Source: Desulfobacula sp. (GTDB taxonomy: Bacteria; Desulfobacterota; Desulfobacteria; Desulfobacterales; Desulfobacteraceae). Taken from it: a stretch of 64,000 bases of DNA. Positions 27,001 to 35,368 of the stretch are shown piece by piece (position 1 is the stretch's first letter; each line of letters begins with the position of its first letter). The notes below the pieces were generated by a model. That model was not told the DNA's origin. It saw only the letters and a list, made by a program, of their open reading frames with translations, and did not search any database. The stretch is taken from assembly GCF_030145145.1 (NCBI RefSeq), contig NZ_JAQYWD010000012.1:62001-126000 (forward strand), given 5' to 3'. The translations under genes and the position numbers were made by a program.

Positions 27001-27679
27001 TCCTTTCATGCTCAATGTCGGAGATGTGATTCAACTTTTCCGTATTGATCATGACACAGGAAGGGGTCAGCGGCGTTGCCCCGCCGGTGAGGCCGGTGCC
27101 GGCCCCCCGGGGGATGATATGAAAGCCCAATTGTTCAATGATTTTGACAAGCCGTGGCACCTGGGATTCTTTGTCCGGACGCAGCACCGCAACCGGCGTG
27201 AACCGTCGCCAGTCCGTGGCATCCGTGGCATGGGCCGTCAGCGTAAACGGATCAACATAAATATTATCGTTGCCAATGATGGGGGACAGCTGTTTTAAGA
27301 GCATCTTCTGATCAGACCCGATGGTGTTGATCTTCGTTAACAGCCGATTCATTTCAAACTTACAGCGATCAAGCACCACTAGAACGTCGGCTTGTCTGGC
27401 AGTCTGTTCAATGACGGCCAGATCGGTTTCCAGTTCATTGAACAATCGCTTTTTGAGCGTTGGACGTTCCACCAGTTCCTGGAAAAGAAACGGATTTCTC
27501 TGGATAACAAACAGATCCCCCATAACCCGGTGAAGGAGTCTGGAGGATCTGCCACTCTCCTGTTTGCGATCAAGGGCCCGAATGACAGTGCACAGCTTAG
27601 ATCCAAAAAGATGGGTGATAATCTGATCATCGTCGGCCGAGGTGTAGTTATAGGGTATCTTTCTTGTTGGATCCAGCAT
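24059..27679 (-). CDS. FAD-linked dehydrogenase fused to Fe-S subunit (D-lactate dehydrogenase type)
   Basis: The 1206-aa protein is a single-chain fusion. Residues 1-140 resemble DUF3683. Residues about 160-640 are a FAD-binding (GlcD-like) oxidase with PRGAGTGLTGGATPL and a C-terminal part (HMHAGDGNVHVNIP, VSGEHGIG). From about residue 720 there are two 4Fe-4S motifs (CVRCGRCKPKCP, CTICHKCFKECP), then CCG-type domains (CCGYP, CCSEAG) as in GlcF/LdhB iron-sulfur subunits. It probably oxidises D-lactate or a related 2-hydroxyacid at the membrane. It lies 15 bases after serA in the same operon. Confidence 0.87.
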   Translation of the reverse strand: MLDPTRKIPYNYTSADDDQIITHLFGSKLCTVIRALDRKQESGRSSRLLHRVMGDLFVIQRNPFLFQELVERPTLKKRLFNELETDLAVIEQTARQADVLVVLDRCKFEMNRLLTKINTIGSDQKMLLKQLSPIIGNDNIYVDPFTLTAHATDATDWRRFTPVAVLRPDKESQVPRLVKIIEQLGFHIIPRGAGTGLTGGATPLTPSCVMINTEKLNHISDIEHERIKDNTPYAAITLGAGVITQDAIDVANKNGFIFATDPTSAWACTIGGNLSENAGGKKAVLFGTAIDNVLSYNITMPDGIAYTVKRRDHPLRKTLPRDRVVFDIYSPDGQLVQTIGLRADQLRKKGLGKDVTNKTLNGLLGLQKEGCDGIITSARFILYPEFQFKQTCCIEFFGNDMSQAGQVIADISRAFSNQDPALMALEHFDEEYVKAIQYKTKTSVGTRLIAVLLVDMVSNDKERLQAGAKTLEAILDPYDKTGLTMARDETQAQRFWQDRKRLGAIAAHTNAFKLNEDIVLPIDALAEFARFVDQYNLQEKKFNQTQVILNIVAYLDTAVPLADPELLQKRVGQAKDLAYRTRKKLEIASRDALEAGIHTKNFYTEVIASLRGYTLVIDIVTRIYEQTKARLIVIATHMHAGDGNVHVNIPVLSNDRQMMERAHQTADHIMEKAVRLNGVVSGEHGIGITKVKYLDQASIDRFTNYRKSIDPNGLMNPGKLLDPDIIQKVFTPSFNLLELEARILNHGSLSDLAMEIAHCVRCGRCKPKCPVFYPAKNMFFHPRNKNLSLGSLIEALLYITQRTQSTGFEILKKIEQIADHCTICHKCFKECPVNIDSGRIAIKEREILENRGFKHTALGTRFTLGFLSCKNNHLNPVLRTAFLGMGGRVQRTVTKGVSPLKRHTGLGQKRWFQLLQSPVAKPDAKPLRAVLPDTGNHQAVVLEPEGPAHATVVYFPGCGSERVFSKISMASIFLLLENQTRVILPPSNLCCGYPFLVNGKRSDHDRMTLENIIVLSQIRDMFQDLTIDACIVSCGTCMEALNDMDAAGIFECAVQDISDYVLKRDDSLVFHEDYLYHEPCHDSLKDTAMDVLKRHCRDNIIQQVPYCCSEAGTLALSRPDITNGMLERKKNALEKEILKKQTDQQENGPSTFHKILTNCPSCLQGLGRHQRITPVHLAQELAFLKGGENWEKKFNTLVRNNEVVTF

Positions 27680-27694
27680 TTCTACACGATCGGG

Positions 27695-29275
27695 CTACAA
27701 TTCAAAGGTTTGCATACTGACCACAAGTTCCAGGTCTGCAATTTCCTTGACCACTTCAGGGGGAACCGGCGTGTCCGTTGTCAGGAAAATAATATTTCTA
27801 TCCCCGTCATCCTCTCTTCCCACCATCATACGGGATATATTGATATGGTGCTTGCCCAGGGTAACCCCCATTGAACCGATGGATCCGGGTTTGTCCAGAT
27901 TATGGATCAAGGCCAGGTGTCCCTCGGGAATCACTTCCAGCCGGAATTTATTAATCCGGACAATTCTGGCATCATCTTTGCCGAAAATGGTCCCTTCAAG
28001 GATATTGGTCTCTGTTTCTGATACCGTTGTGATGCGGATAAGATTTAAAAAATTCCCTGCTTCCTTGGATGTGGATTCTGAAATTTTAATGCCCATTTCA
28101 TTGGCCAGGGAAATGGCATTCACCGAATTGACCTCATGTTGAACAAACTGGGTGAGCAAGCCTTTAATCCCGGCAATGGTAACGGGTTTCATATCCAGAT
28201 CCGGAAATTTGCCAATATATTCGATGTCAATGGACTTGATCCCGCCCTTGGTAATCTGGGCCTGCATGATCCCCATTTTTTCAGATAGATATAGAAAGGG
28301 TTTCAGCTGTTTCAGTACTTCACCGGTCACCGAAGGGGCATTCACCGCATTAATAATTGTATCGTGGAGCAGATAGGCAATAATCTGGTTGGCGGCAGCC
28401 ACGGCCACATTGGTCTGGGCTTCCTTGGTGGAGGCCCCGAGATGGGGAGTGGCAATGACCTGGTCAAGGGTCAGCAAGGGATTGTCTCCGGGAGGTTCTG
28501 TGGAAAACACATCCAGGGCAGCCCCGGCCACCTTGCCGGAAACAATGGCATCATACAGGGCAGCCTCATTAATGATCCCGCCCCGGGCACAATTCATGAC
28601 CATGACACCGTCTTTCATTTTGGCAAAGGCCTCGGCATCCAACAGATCAATGGTGGCATCCATCTTGGGCACATGGATGGTGATATAGTCTGATCGCTGG
28701 AACAATTCATCCAGGGTGACATATTCAAACCCTGCTTTTTCAATGTGCTCGGAAGAGATGTTGGGATCAAAGACAATAACTTTCATGCGCAATCCTTTGG
28801 CAAGGCTTGCCGCAATGGAGCCGATATTCCCAAACCCGATCACGCCGAACACCTTGTTGCTGATTTCCCGTCCCTGGAGCAGTTTTTTGTCCCATTTCCC
28901 TGTTTTCAGGGACTGGGTGCCCCGGGGGATGTTCCGGGTCATTGCCATCATCATGGCAATGGCATGTTCCGCTGTGGTCACGGTATTGCCACCCGGGGTG
29001 TTCATTACCACCACACCGTGTTTTGTGGCCTCGTCAATATCCACATTATCAAGACCGATCCCGGCCCTGGCAATTACTTTAAGATTGGTCGCCGCTTCAA
29101 GGATCTCTTGGGTAACCTTTGTGGCACTCCGGATGGCCAGCCCGTCATATTGGCCGATAATCTCCTTTAACTCATCCGGGGTCAGCCCGGTTTTCACATC
29201 CAGTTCAATGCCGTCCTGGTTTTCAAAAATCTCAATGCCCGCCTGCCCCATATTATCACTGATCAATACTTTCAT
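27695..29275 (-). CDS. serA: D-3-phosphoglycerate dehydrogenase SerA
   Basis: The 526-aa protein is the long SerA form: substrate and NAD domains (GVIGFGNIGS Rossmann motif, ARAGIGLDNVD, ATPHLGASTKEAQ with the catalytic His), then an intervening domain and a C-terminal ACT domain (GSIGSMGVTLGKHHINISRM), the serine feedback site. It makes 3-phosphohydroxypyruvate, the first step of serine synthesis. The ATG at 29275 has AGGAGAAC upstream and shares a base with the serC stop (TAATG). ORF extension beyond this start is not supported. Confidence 0.96.
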   Translation of the reverse strand: MKVLISDNMGQAGIEIFENQDGIELDVKTGLTPDELKEIIGQYDGLAIRSATKVTQEILEAATNLKVIARAGIGLDNVDIDEATKHGVVVMNTPGGNTVTTAEHAIAMMMAMTRNIPRGTQSLKTGKWDKKLLQGREISNKVFGVIGFGNIGSIAASLAKGLRMKVIVFDPNISSEHIEKAGFEYVTLDELFQRSDYITIHVPKMDATIDLLDAEAFAKMKDGVMVMNCARGGIINEAALYDAIVSGKVAGAALDVFSTEPPGDNPLLTLDQVIATPHLGASTKEAQTNVAVAAANQIIAYLLHDTIINAVNAPSVTGEVLKQLKPFLYLSEKMGIMQAQITKGGIKSIDIEYIGKFPDLDMKPVTIAGIKGLLTQFVQHEVNSVNAISLANEMGIKISESTSKEAGNFLNLIRITTVSETETNILEGTIFGKDDARIVRINKFRLEVIPEGHLALIHNLDKPGSIGSMGVTLGKHHINISRMMVGREDDGDRNIIFLTTDTPVPPEVVKEIADLELVVSMQTFEL

Positions 29276-30363
29276 TACTTGTTCTCCTTTGCAAAAGATT
29301 CCATAAATTGAACTAGCGCGGTAATGCTCTCCATGGTGGCGGCATTGTATATGGACGCCCGGCATCCGCCCACAGACCGATGCCCTTTGAGTCCGCCAAG
29401 TCCGCTCGCCGTGGCCTGGGCCACAAATAGTTTTTCCAGGTCTTCGCTGGGCAACCGGAACGTGACATTCATCAACGATCTGGAATCCGCCTGGGCCGTG
29501 GTGCGGTAAAAGGAACCGGCCTCGATAAAGTCATACAGCAGCCCGGCTTTTTTGATATTGTAAGCTTCCATCTGCGCCAGTCCCCCCATCTGTTCTTCAA
29601 TCCATTTCAACACCAGATCAATGGTATAGATCCCAAAACAGGGCGGGGTGTTATACATGGAATTTTTAGCGGCATAGGTGTCATACGTCAACATGGAGGG
29701 CAGGTCTGCATTGGCCCCTTCCAGCAGGTCCTTCCGGAGGATCACCATGCAGGTCCCGGACGGCCCCAGGTTCTTCTGGGCCCCGGCATAAATCATCCCG
29801 AATTTGTCCATATCCAAGGGGCGGGAAAAAATATCCGATGACATGTCACACACAATGGGCACGCCGTTGGTATCGGGAAACTCCTGAAACTGGGTGCCCT
29901 TAATGGTATTATTGGACGTCAGGTGAACATATTTGGCGCCCTTAGAAAACGGGATATCCGTTGGAATATAGGAGAAATCCCTGTCTTCCGAAGAGGCCAC
30001 AACCCGATGGTTCTTTTGTTGAATCTGGGCTTCTTTGATGGCTTTGGTGGACCAGGTGCCGGTATTGACATAATCTGCGATATCATCACCGGACAGAAAA
30101 TTCATGGGGATCATGGCAAACTGCAGGGATGCCCCGCCCTGTACGAACAGCACATGAAACCGGTCATCCAGTTTCAGCAGCCGTTTTGCCCGGGCAATGG
30201 CATCATTGATCACCTCATCAAAATAAGACGACCGGTGACTGATTTCCGTAATGGACATGCCCGAGCCGTTAAAATTTAAAAAAGAGGATTGTATGTCTTC
30301 CAGAACCTGTAAAGGTAACGCAGCAGGACCGGCATTGAAATTGAAAATTCGTTGATCTGTCAT
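29275..30363 (-). CDS. serC: Phosphoserine aminotransferase SerC
   Basis: The 362-aa protein opens IFNFNAGPAALP, the standard SerC N-terminus, and contains the PLP lysine region (GAQKNLGPSG) and the ending RASIYNA. It converts 3-phosphohydroxypyruvate to phosphoserine, the next step after SerA, encoded just downstream. The ATG at 30363 has AAAGGAAA upstream. It follows prfC by 28 bases, so all of prfC to rsmE probably form one operon. Confidence 0.96.
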   Translation of the reverse strand: MTDQRIFNFNAGPAALPLQVLEDIQSSFLNFNGSGMSITEISHRSSYFDEVINDAIARAKRLLKLDDRFHVLFVQGGASLQFAMIPMNFLSGDDIADYVNTGTWSTKAIKEAQIQQKNHRVVASSEDRDFSYIPTDIPFSKGAKYVHLTSNNTIKGTQFQEFPDTNGVPIVCDMSSDIFSRPLDMDKFGMIYAGAQKNLGPSGTCMVILRKDLLEGANADLPSMLTYDTYAAKNSMYNTPPCFGIYTIDLVLKWIEEQMGGLAQMEAYNIKKAGLLYDFIEAGSFYRTTAQADSRSLMNVTFRLPSEDLEKLFVAQATASGLGGLKGHRSVGGCRASIYNAATMESITALVQFMESFAKENK

Positions 30364-30391
30364 TTGTTTTTCCTTTAGTCTAAACGGTTGC

Positions 30392-31996
30392 TCAATTATG
30401 CTCTCTGGTTTTATGGAATTCGATCTGGGGCCACTCTTCCATGGCAAATCCCAGCTGATATTCGCTGGTCGTCAAAAAAGTGAGCCATCCTTCAGAATCC
30501 AGTGTCAGTCTGGATTCATTTTTCTTTTTAAATGCTTTTAAAATTTTTTCATCCTCACAGCTCACCCACCGGGCAACGGACAAGTCAATGGTTTCATACG
30601 CCGCGCTCACATTATATTCGGCTTTCAGCCGTGCCATGGTCACCTCAAACTGCAGCACGCCCACGGCACCAATGATATGCATATTCCCCTGCAACGGCCG
30701 AAACACCTGGATGGTGCCCTCTTCTGCCAGCTGAATCAACCCCTTGTTCAACGCCTTTGCCTTTAACGGATCTTTTAAGATCACCCGCCGGAAATGCTCG
30801 GGTGCAAAATTGGGAATCCCTAAAAACTTCAAGGGTTCTTTGGTGGTAAACGTATCCCCGATTTTAATGGTGCCATGATTGTGGATCCCGATGATATCAC
30901 CGGGATAGGCTTCTTCAATATTGTTTCGTTCCTGGGCCATGAAAATGGTGGCATTGGAAATTTTAATGTCTTTGCCGATTCGATGGTGCCGGACCTTCAT
31001 GCCCTTGGTAAATTTCCCCGAGCAGATCCGGAAAAACGCAATCCGATCCCGGTGCTCCGGGTCCATATTGGCCTGTATTTTAAAGGTGAACCCGGAAAAA
31101 TCTTGCTCCTGGGGGTCCACATCCCTTGTGGCCGTGGACCGTTTACCGGGTGGGGGGGCGATTTTTACAAAGGCATCCAGCATCTCTTTCACCCCGAAAT
31201 TATTAATGGCAGACCCAAAAAAAACAGGGGTCTGGGTCCCGTTCAAATACAACTCAAGGTCAAAGGGATCAGATGCACCGTTAATCAAATCAATATCGTC
31301 CCTGAGCTGTTGCGCCTGGCTTGGGGATATCAATTCATCCAGTCGTGTATCCGACAGATCATCAATCAACACCCCGTCATCATCCCGGGGCGTGTACCCG
31401 GGTGAAAAAACGCCCAGTTCTTTTCGTTCAAGGTTATACACCCCCTTAAACCGCTTGCCCATGCCAATGGGCCAGCTCAACGGAACACACTCAATCTGCA
31501 GCTTGTCTTCAATGTCTTCAAAAATATCCAGGGGCTCAAGGCCTTCCCGGTCCAGTTTATTAATAAAGGTAATAATGGGCGTATTGCGCATGCGGCAGAC
31601 TTCCATCAATTTCTGGGTCTGGGGCTCCACCCCCTTGGCATTGTCAATGATCATGACCGCACAGTCCACCGCCGTCAGTACCCGGTAGGTATCTTCAGAA
31701 AAATCCTTATGCCCCGGCGTATCCAGAAGATTGATCTCATACCCTTTATAGGCAAACTTCATCACAGAAGACGACACACTGATCCCTCTCTCCTGTTCAA
31801 TGGACAGAAAATCACTGGTGGCCGCCCGGGCAATTTTTCTGGACTTCACGGCCCCGGCCTGCTGGATAGCACCGCCAAACAATAATAATTTTTCTGTCAA
31901 CGTTGTCTTACCGGCATCTGGATGGCTGATAATGGCAAAGGTTCTGCGTTTCGTAATTTCCTTTAAAAGGGTTCTATCTATTTGTTGTGAATTCAT
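30392..31996 (-). CDS. prfC: Peptide chain release factor 3 (RF3)
   Basis: The 534-aa GTPase has the G1 loop [16 protein letters not shown], the G3 motif [12 protein letters not shown], the NKLD motif and an RF3-type C-terminus, at E. coli RF3 length (529 aa). It recycles release factors RF1/RF2 from the ribosome. It is the first gene of the run to serC and serA. Upstream, 31997-32166 is AT-rich and holds no clear signal that I can assign. Confidence 0.96.
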   Translation of the reverse strand: MNSQQIDRTLLKEITKRRTFAIISHPDAGKTTLTEKLLLFGGAIQQAGAVKSRKIARAATSDFLSIEQERGISVSSSVMKFAYKGYEINLLDTPGHKDFSEDTYRVLTAVDCAVMIIDNAKGVEPQTQKLMEVCRMRNTPIITFINKLDREGLEPLDIFEDIEDKLQIECVPLSWPIGMGKRFKGVYNLERKELGVFSPGYTPRDDDGVLIDDLSDTRLDELISPSQAQQLRDDIDLINGASDPFDLELYLNGTQTPVFFGSAINNFGVKEMLDAFVKIAPPPGKRSTATRDVDPQEQDFSGFTFKIQANMDPEHRDRIAFFRICSGKFTKGMKVRHHRIGKDIKISNATIFMAQERNNIEEAYPGDIIGIHNHGTIKIGDTFTTKEPLKFLGIPNFAPEHFRRVILKDPLKAKALNKGLIQLAEEGTIQVFRPLQGNMHIIGAVGVLQFEVTMARLKAEYNVSAAYETIDLSVARWVSCEDEKILKAFKKKNESRLTLDSEGWLTFLTTSEYQLGFAMEEWPQIEFHKTREHN

Positions 31997-32166
31997 AAAT
32001 CAAAGAATGCCTTATAATTAAATTTTAAGCATGGAAATTTAACAGTATTTTTTATATTTATCAACAAAAAAATACTCGATCATAACAAATTTTTAATAAT
32101 TTCAAATCATTAGGTTGGAGGAAGTGATTGGTTTTTTCCGCAATTAACCATGCTCACACATTATTT

Positions 32167-32312
32167 ACTCTACTTTCGGTCTTTAGCTTTAGTGGACGGG
32201 GTCAGGCTTTTCTTATTGTATTTTTTATCACTATTTCACGACCAGGCAGTTAAAAAATGCAATAAGGAAAGCCTGACCCCATATAAAAATGACCAGCTCC
32301 GAAAGTTGAGTT
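32167..32312. repeat. Complete GGGGTCAGGC element, opposite orientation (copy F)
   Basis: The copy carries outer arms ACTCTACTTTCGG and CTCCGAAAGTTGAG, and inner GGGGTCAGGC and GCCTGACCCC. The GTCTTTAGCTTTAGTGGAC outer part lies on the left here but on the right in copies B and D, so this copy is inverted. It overlaps the stop codon of the next gene. Confidence 0.85.
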
Positions 32313-32550
32313 AATTATCTTCAGGTTGTTTCTTGTTTTTTTGTCTCTTTCTTAACTTAAAAAAATCATAAATCCCCCAGGGAAGCAAAATAGCACTTAA
32401 TACCTTGTTGAAAGTTGCATGGGCAAGCATCTCAGGATCAGTGGTCAGCCAACCGTCCCAGAAACACCACAACCCAAACCCGAACAATAAAATAGTAAAA
32501 ATATAGGGGCTCATTTGCGGCGGAGAAGGTGTGTTTTTTTCTTTTTTCAT
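32311..32550 (-). CDS. Small membrane protein, two hydrophobic segments
   Basis: The 79-aa protein has hydrophobic stretches at about residues 13-32 and 43-62, then a strongly basic and polar tail. No family is recognised. The ATG at 32550 has GAGGATAAC upstream; an earlier in-frame ATG 20 codons upstream has none. Its stop codon lies within the end of palindromic copy F, so its 3' end may have been altered by that element. Confidence 0.5.
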   Translation of the reverse strand: MKKEKNTPSPPQMSPYIFTILLFGFGLWCFWDGWLTTDPEMLAHATFNKVLSAILLPWGIYDFFKLRKRQKNKKQPEDN

Positions 32551-32692
32551 GTTATCCTCAGGTTCACTATCCTTTGTATTTGTTCCAAGTGGTTCAACAT
32601 GATGGATCACAAAATCATGATATCCTGAATACCATCAACAGGCATAGGGATCAATGATTTTCAGCAATTCTCATTAAATCTATAACTAAACC

Positions 32693-32782
32693 GGGTCAGG
32701 CTTGTGTTATTGTGCTTTTGACCAAAGCCTGAACAATTAAGGGCAGACATCGACAAAAGTGTCAATAACGCAAGCCTGACCC
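32693..32782. repeat. Short GGGGTCAGGC-family element (copy G)
   Basis: GGGTCAGGCTTGTGTTATTG pairs with CAATAACGCAAGCCTGACCC. It is the same subtype as copy C. It abuts the 3' end of the broken AAA ATPase gene, cutting its last codons. Confidence 0.8.
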
Positions 32783-33232
32783 ATTGTCCGTAATATCCCG
32801 GCCTTTGTAATTTTTTTTCCAAAAAAATTTTTTCATCCCAGGAGATATCATCCCCTCTATTGAATTTCACAAGATGACCGTCCGAACTACCACACTTTTC
32901 CATATATCTGGCTGTCTGCGTAAGCCCTTGCTAAATAGTTTTTTCAAGGCTTTATATGAAAGTAGTGCGTTATGAATTTTGAGTAGTGAGAAGTTATGCC
33001 TCCCTCAATACTCATTACTCACCTCTCATAACTTTCATGTTTTGTTGTGTCCGTCAGGGCATGGGCGTTATATAAAATCTTTAGTTCTATAATGCTTTTC
33101 TGAATATCACGATCCCCTTTGTTCCAGCAGATCACAAGCAGATCGGTACGCATCCTGCTAAGGCCACATTCACACTCAATTCTTCCCCCGGAATTTACTA
33201 TCCGTTGAAGAAAAGCCCTGCCTGGCAGCTTC
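32783..33232 (-). pseudogene. Broken, internally deleted copy of the AAA/nuclease-like ATPase gene
   Basis: The 3' third of the ATPase gene at 19055-20635 is repeated here (FLQRIVNSGGRIE, RTDLLVICWNKG, MEKCGSSDGHLV, GDDISWDEKIF). It has frameshifts, an in-frame stop in the TIEQGL region and about 95 bp inserted at 32958-33065. The upstream edge (near 33220) matches the distant 20402-20426 part of the intact gene, so about 1 kb between has been deleted. The insert contains inverted repeats around GAGTAATGAGTATTG-like bases. Confidence 0.82.
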
Positions 33233-33637
33233 CACATTATACGAATTGTCGTTATGGAAAAAACTCATGCAATCTATGTAATATTTTTCATAATATTGTG
33301 AACTCTTTTGCTCATTTCACCTTATAATAAAATCGTTCATTATGATTTATGATGAATCACGGGGATAAATTTTCCATTCAATACCTTTATTTTAAAATGT
33401 TTTCCACCAATCAACAATATAAACAGATATTATTTTTTTATATTTTTCTACCATGGCATTATGGTTGCATAGGTATTAAACTTTAAAAGCAAATGAGTAT
33501 ATTTAAAATTATTATTGAAAAGGAGGTGATTAAAAAAATACAGAAACAAAAGGCTTAGGTGAAATTTGGTGATGATCTCTAATTAAGTAAGGTGTCACCA
33601 AAAATACAGACTATTTAAATTATAAGGAGATGTAAAA
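33233..33637. other. Gene-free upstream region of the PEP-CTERM gene
   Basis: This AT-rich stretch contains the sigma-54 promoter at 33454-33470. AAAGGAGGTG at 33519-33528 is a strong ribosome-site-like sequence followed by a ten-codon GTG frame (MIKKIQKQKA). A RAYT-type right end remnant (AATTAAGTAAGGTGTCACC) lies at 33581-33599. No longer frame is present. Confidence 0.6.
33454..33470 (+). promoter_or_regulatory. Sigma-54 (RpoN) -24/-12 promoter
   Basis: TGGCATTATGGTTGCAT has GG at 33455-33456 and GC at 33467-33468, exactly 12 bases apart as sigma-54 requires, and matches TGGCA-N6-TTGCA. Transcription would begin near 33480, about 158 bases before the PEP-CTERM gene start. Confidence 0.75.
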
Positions 33638-34573
33638 ATGAAAAAACTTTTATTAATCTTATCCATCACGTTTTTATTAGTGTTTGGAATCGCCATTGGT
33701 GCACAGGCAGTCCCCTATATGTTGCCGAGTAAAACGCCTATTACATTCCAGTTTGGCAACCTGGAACAAATTGATGTTTCCGGAGCTAACAGCATAACGG
33801 TCCCAGGTAGCATCGGTTTGGGCCTTGATGGCCAGACTGACGGCAACTGGGGGGTTTTTAACATGACCAGCATACAATCATCAGGCGTGGCGACACCTAA
33901 TTGGGATTTAGGCACAGGCCCCGTCATTTGGTCCGACGATGGCGTTGGTGGTACCGAAGGTCAAATTTATGGTGTATTCTACGACATTCGAATAACGTCG
34001 GGTACCACTGCCTCGGGAGGTGTCATGGATCTTTACTGGCAGGATGCGGGAAGCGACTTCATCACCGCAGCGGATATGGCAGGAAGTGGTAATGCTCGCC
34101 CTGATGCCGCTACTGTCGCGAACTTCACAAGTGGCACCTTACTGGCTCGTCTCAACTTAGTGCCAGGTAGAATCGATAATGATAATGTTAACTCGCTCGT
34201 TTCTGTTATTGGTAATGTCTTTAATGCTATTAATGGCACTGCGGAAGCTTTGGCCCAAGTCGACGAAAGTGTGACAGGCGCTTGGACGGATATTCTTAAC
34301 GGCAACTGGTTCTGGGCAGAACTGGATGGTGGTGTCGATGATCCGGGTAGCTCGCTTGCTAATCCGAGTGAGCGGCTCGACGTTCGTCTAAGAACCAATT
34401 ACTCTGAGCTTCCGAGTTGGGATGATCCTAATAATCAAATTATTTTGGGGGCATTAAGCACCGATCCTGGTAAAACATACACCGCCGCCATCCCCGAGCC
34501 CACCACCATGCTCCTTCTGGGATTAGGCCTGCTCGGGTTTGCGGGCATTAGCCGACGCAAGATGGATTCGTAA
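33638..34573 (+). CDS. PEP-CTERM sorting domain protein
   Basis: The 311-aa protein has a signal peptide (residues 1-25, ending AQA), a beta-rich, Asn/Gly/Thr-rich body without recognised domains, and a PEP-CTERM tail: PEPTTMLLLGLGLLGFAG followed by ISRRK. The PEP motif is the recognition site for the exosortase, which sorts proteins to the outer surface in bacteria that make a dedicated exopolysaccharide. The ATG has AAGGAG upstream. A sigma-54 promoter lies upstream and a strong terminator lies after it, so it is probably a single-gene unit. Confidence 0.93.
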   Translation: MKKLLLILSITFLLVFGIAIGAQAVPYMLPSKTPITFQFGNLEQIDVSGANSITVPGSIGLGLDGQTDGNWGVFNMTSIQSSGVATPNWDLGTGPVIWSDDGVGGTEGQIYGVFYDIRITSGTTASGGVMDLYWQDAGSDFITAADMAGSGNARPDAATVANFTSGTLLARLNLVPGRIDNDNVNSLVSVIGNVFNAINGTAEALAQVDESVTGAWTDILNGNWFWAELDGGVDDPGSSLANPSERLDVRLRTNYSELPSWDDPNNQIILGALSTDPGKTYTAAIPEPTTMLLLGLGLLGFAGISRRKMDS

Positions 34574-34605
34574 GCTCAAGACCAACTCAAACACTATGAA
34601 CTAGG

Positions 34606-34637
34606 AAAAGGCGTATGGTCAGCCATACGCCTTTTCT
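34606..34637 (+). terminator. Strong terminator after the PEP-CTERM gene
   Basis: AAAAGGCGTATGG (34606-34618) pairs perfectly over 13 bp with CCATACGCCTTTT (34623-34635), with a 4-base loop. It works in either direction. Confidence 0.88.
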
Positions 34638-34682
34638 AACATGGATGTAATGGATGTGAAGGAATGGTATGTAGATTAGGAA

Positions 34683-34697
34683 CTGGGGTGATGAAAA
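34683..34697. repeat. Orphan copy of the insertion-sequence end
   Basis: CTGGGGTGATGAAAA matches the inner 15 bases of the inverted repeat of the 1.8-kb IS at 35337. TTCCCATA, found just inside the IS left end, recurs about 45 bases further on. This suggests a remnant of a second IS copy or an interrupted end. Confidence 0.5.
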
Positions 34698-34786
34698 GTT
34701 GAAAAGTTGAAAAGATGCTTTTGAATAGAGTTCCCATAATTATTCCCTCTCAAAAAATGATTTACGAGCATTTTTACAATCACCAA

Positions 34787-35310
34787 CCTCCTGCATCGCA
34801 GGAGGTATGATGAAGAAGCCCCCTCGAAGGGGGCATTGTTGTAGGAAAGCCCCTAAGGGGCTATTTAAACGTTAGTGTTTCTGATCTTGCCCTCTAATAT
34901 ATTTTCTTATGGTTTCCTCATCGAGCCCTACCGTGCTGGCACAATAGCCCTTTGCCCAAAAACTCAACCCAGTCATTTTTTTGGTCCCAAGTAGCTCTCG
35001 ATGAATCCGTATGGCGCTTTTGCCCTTAATGAATCCAATTGTATTGGAACCACTGTACTTTGGAGGTATGCTCAGACAAAGGCGAACATGATCTCGCATG
35101 GCATGCCCTTCATGAAGTTCTACTCCCTTCTGACGACAAAGATCCCGGATGATGCCTCCTATTTTCCTTCTCAATTTTCCTTATATGGTTTGGTGCCTGT
35201 ACTTTGTTACAAAGACCACATGGTAGTCCCATTTTACATGTGATAATTATTGCCAATCTCTCATAGGTTCTTCCTCTTGCTCCTTTAGGGGCTTTCCAGG
35301 GGAAGAACCT
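34787..35310 (-). mobile_element. Decayed IS200/IS605-type element
   Basis: Hairpins CCTCCTGCATCGCAGGAGG (34787), CCCCCTCGAAGGGGG (34819) and AGCCCCTAAGGGGCT (34847) mark one side, as in IS200-like ends. GGAAAGCCCCTAA is mirrored near 35285-35298 on the other side. It encloses the transposase remnant at 34872-35264. Exact ends cannot be set. Confidence 0.55.
34872..35264 (-). pseudogene. IS200-family transposase (TnpA), two in-frame stop codons
   Basis: The frame from ATG 35264 reads MRDWQ, then a TAA, then LSHVKWDYHVVFVTKYR, then a second TAA about 20 codons on. From there it continues intact as KLRRKIGGIIRDLCRQ, with the catalytic tyrosine region WAKGYCASTVGLDEE near the end. The HUH histidine position reads DHVRLCLS in place of the usual DHVHL, so one catalytic His is Arg. 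It cannot be active. Confidence 0.85.
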
Positions 35311-35368
35311 TTACCACACTTTTCTCTCGCCGGAACGGTTGAACCTGGGGTGATGAAAATTCCCATAG

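Noticed and set aside
3414-32782. Regular repeats considered as a CRISPR array
   Set aside because: Copies are far apart, palindromic throughout and have no regular spacers or cas genes.
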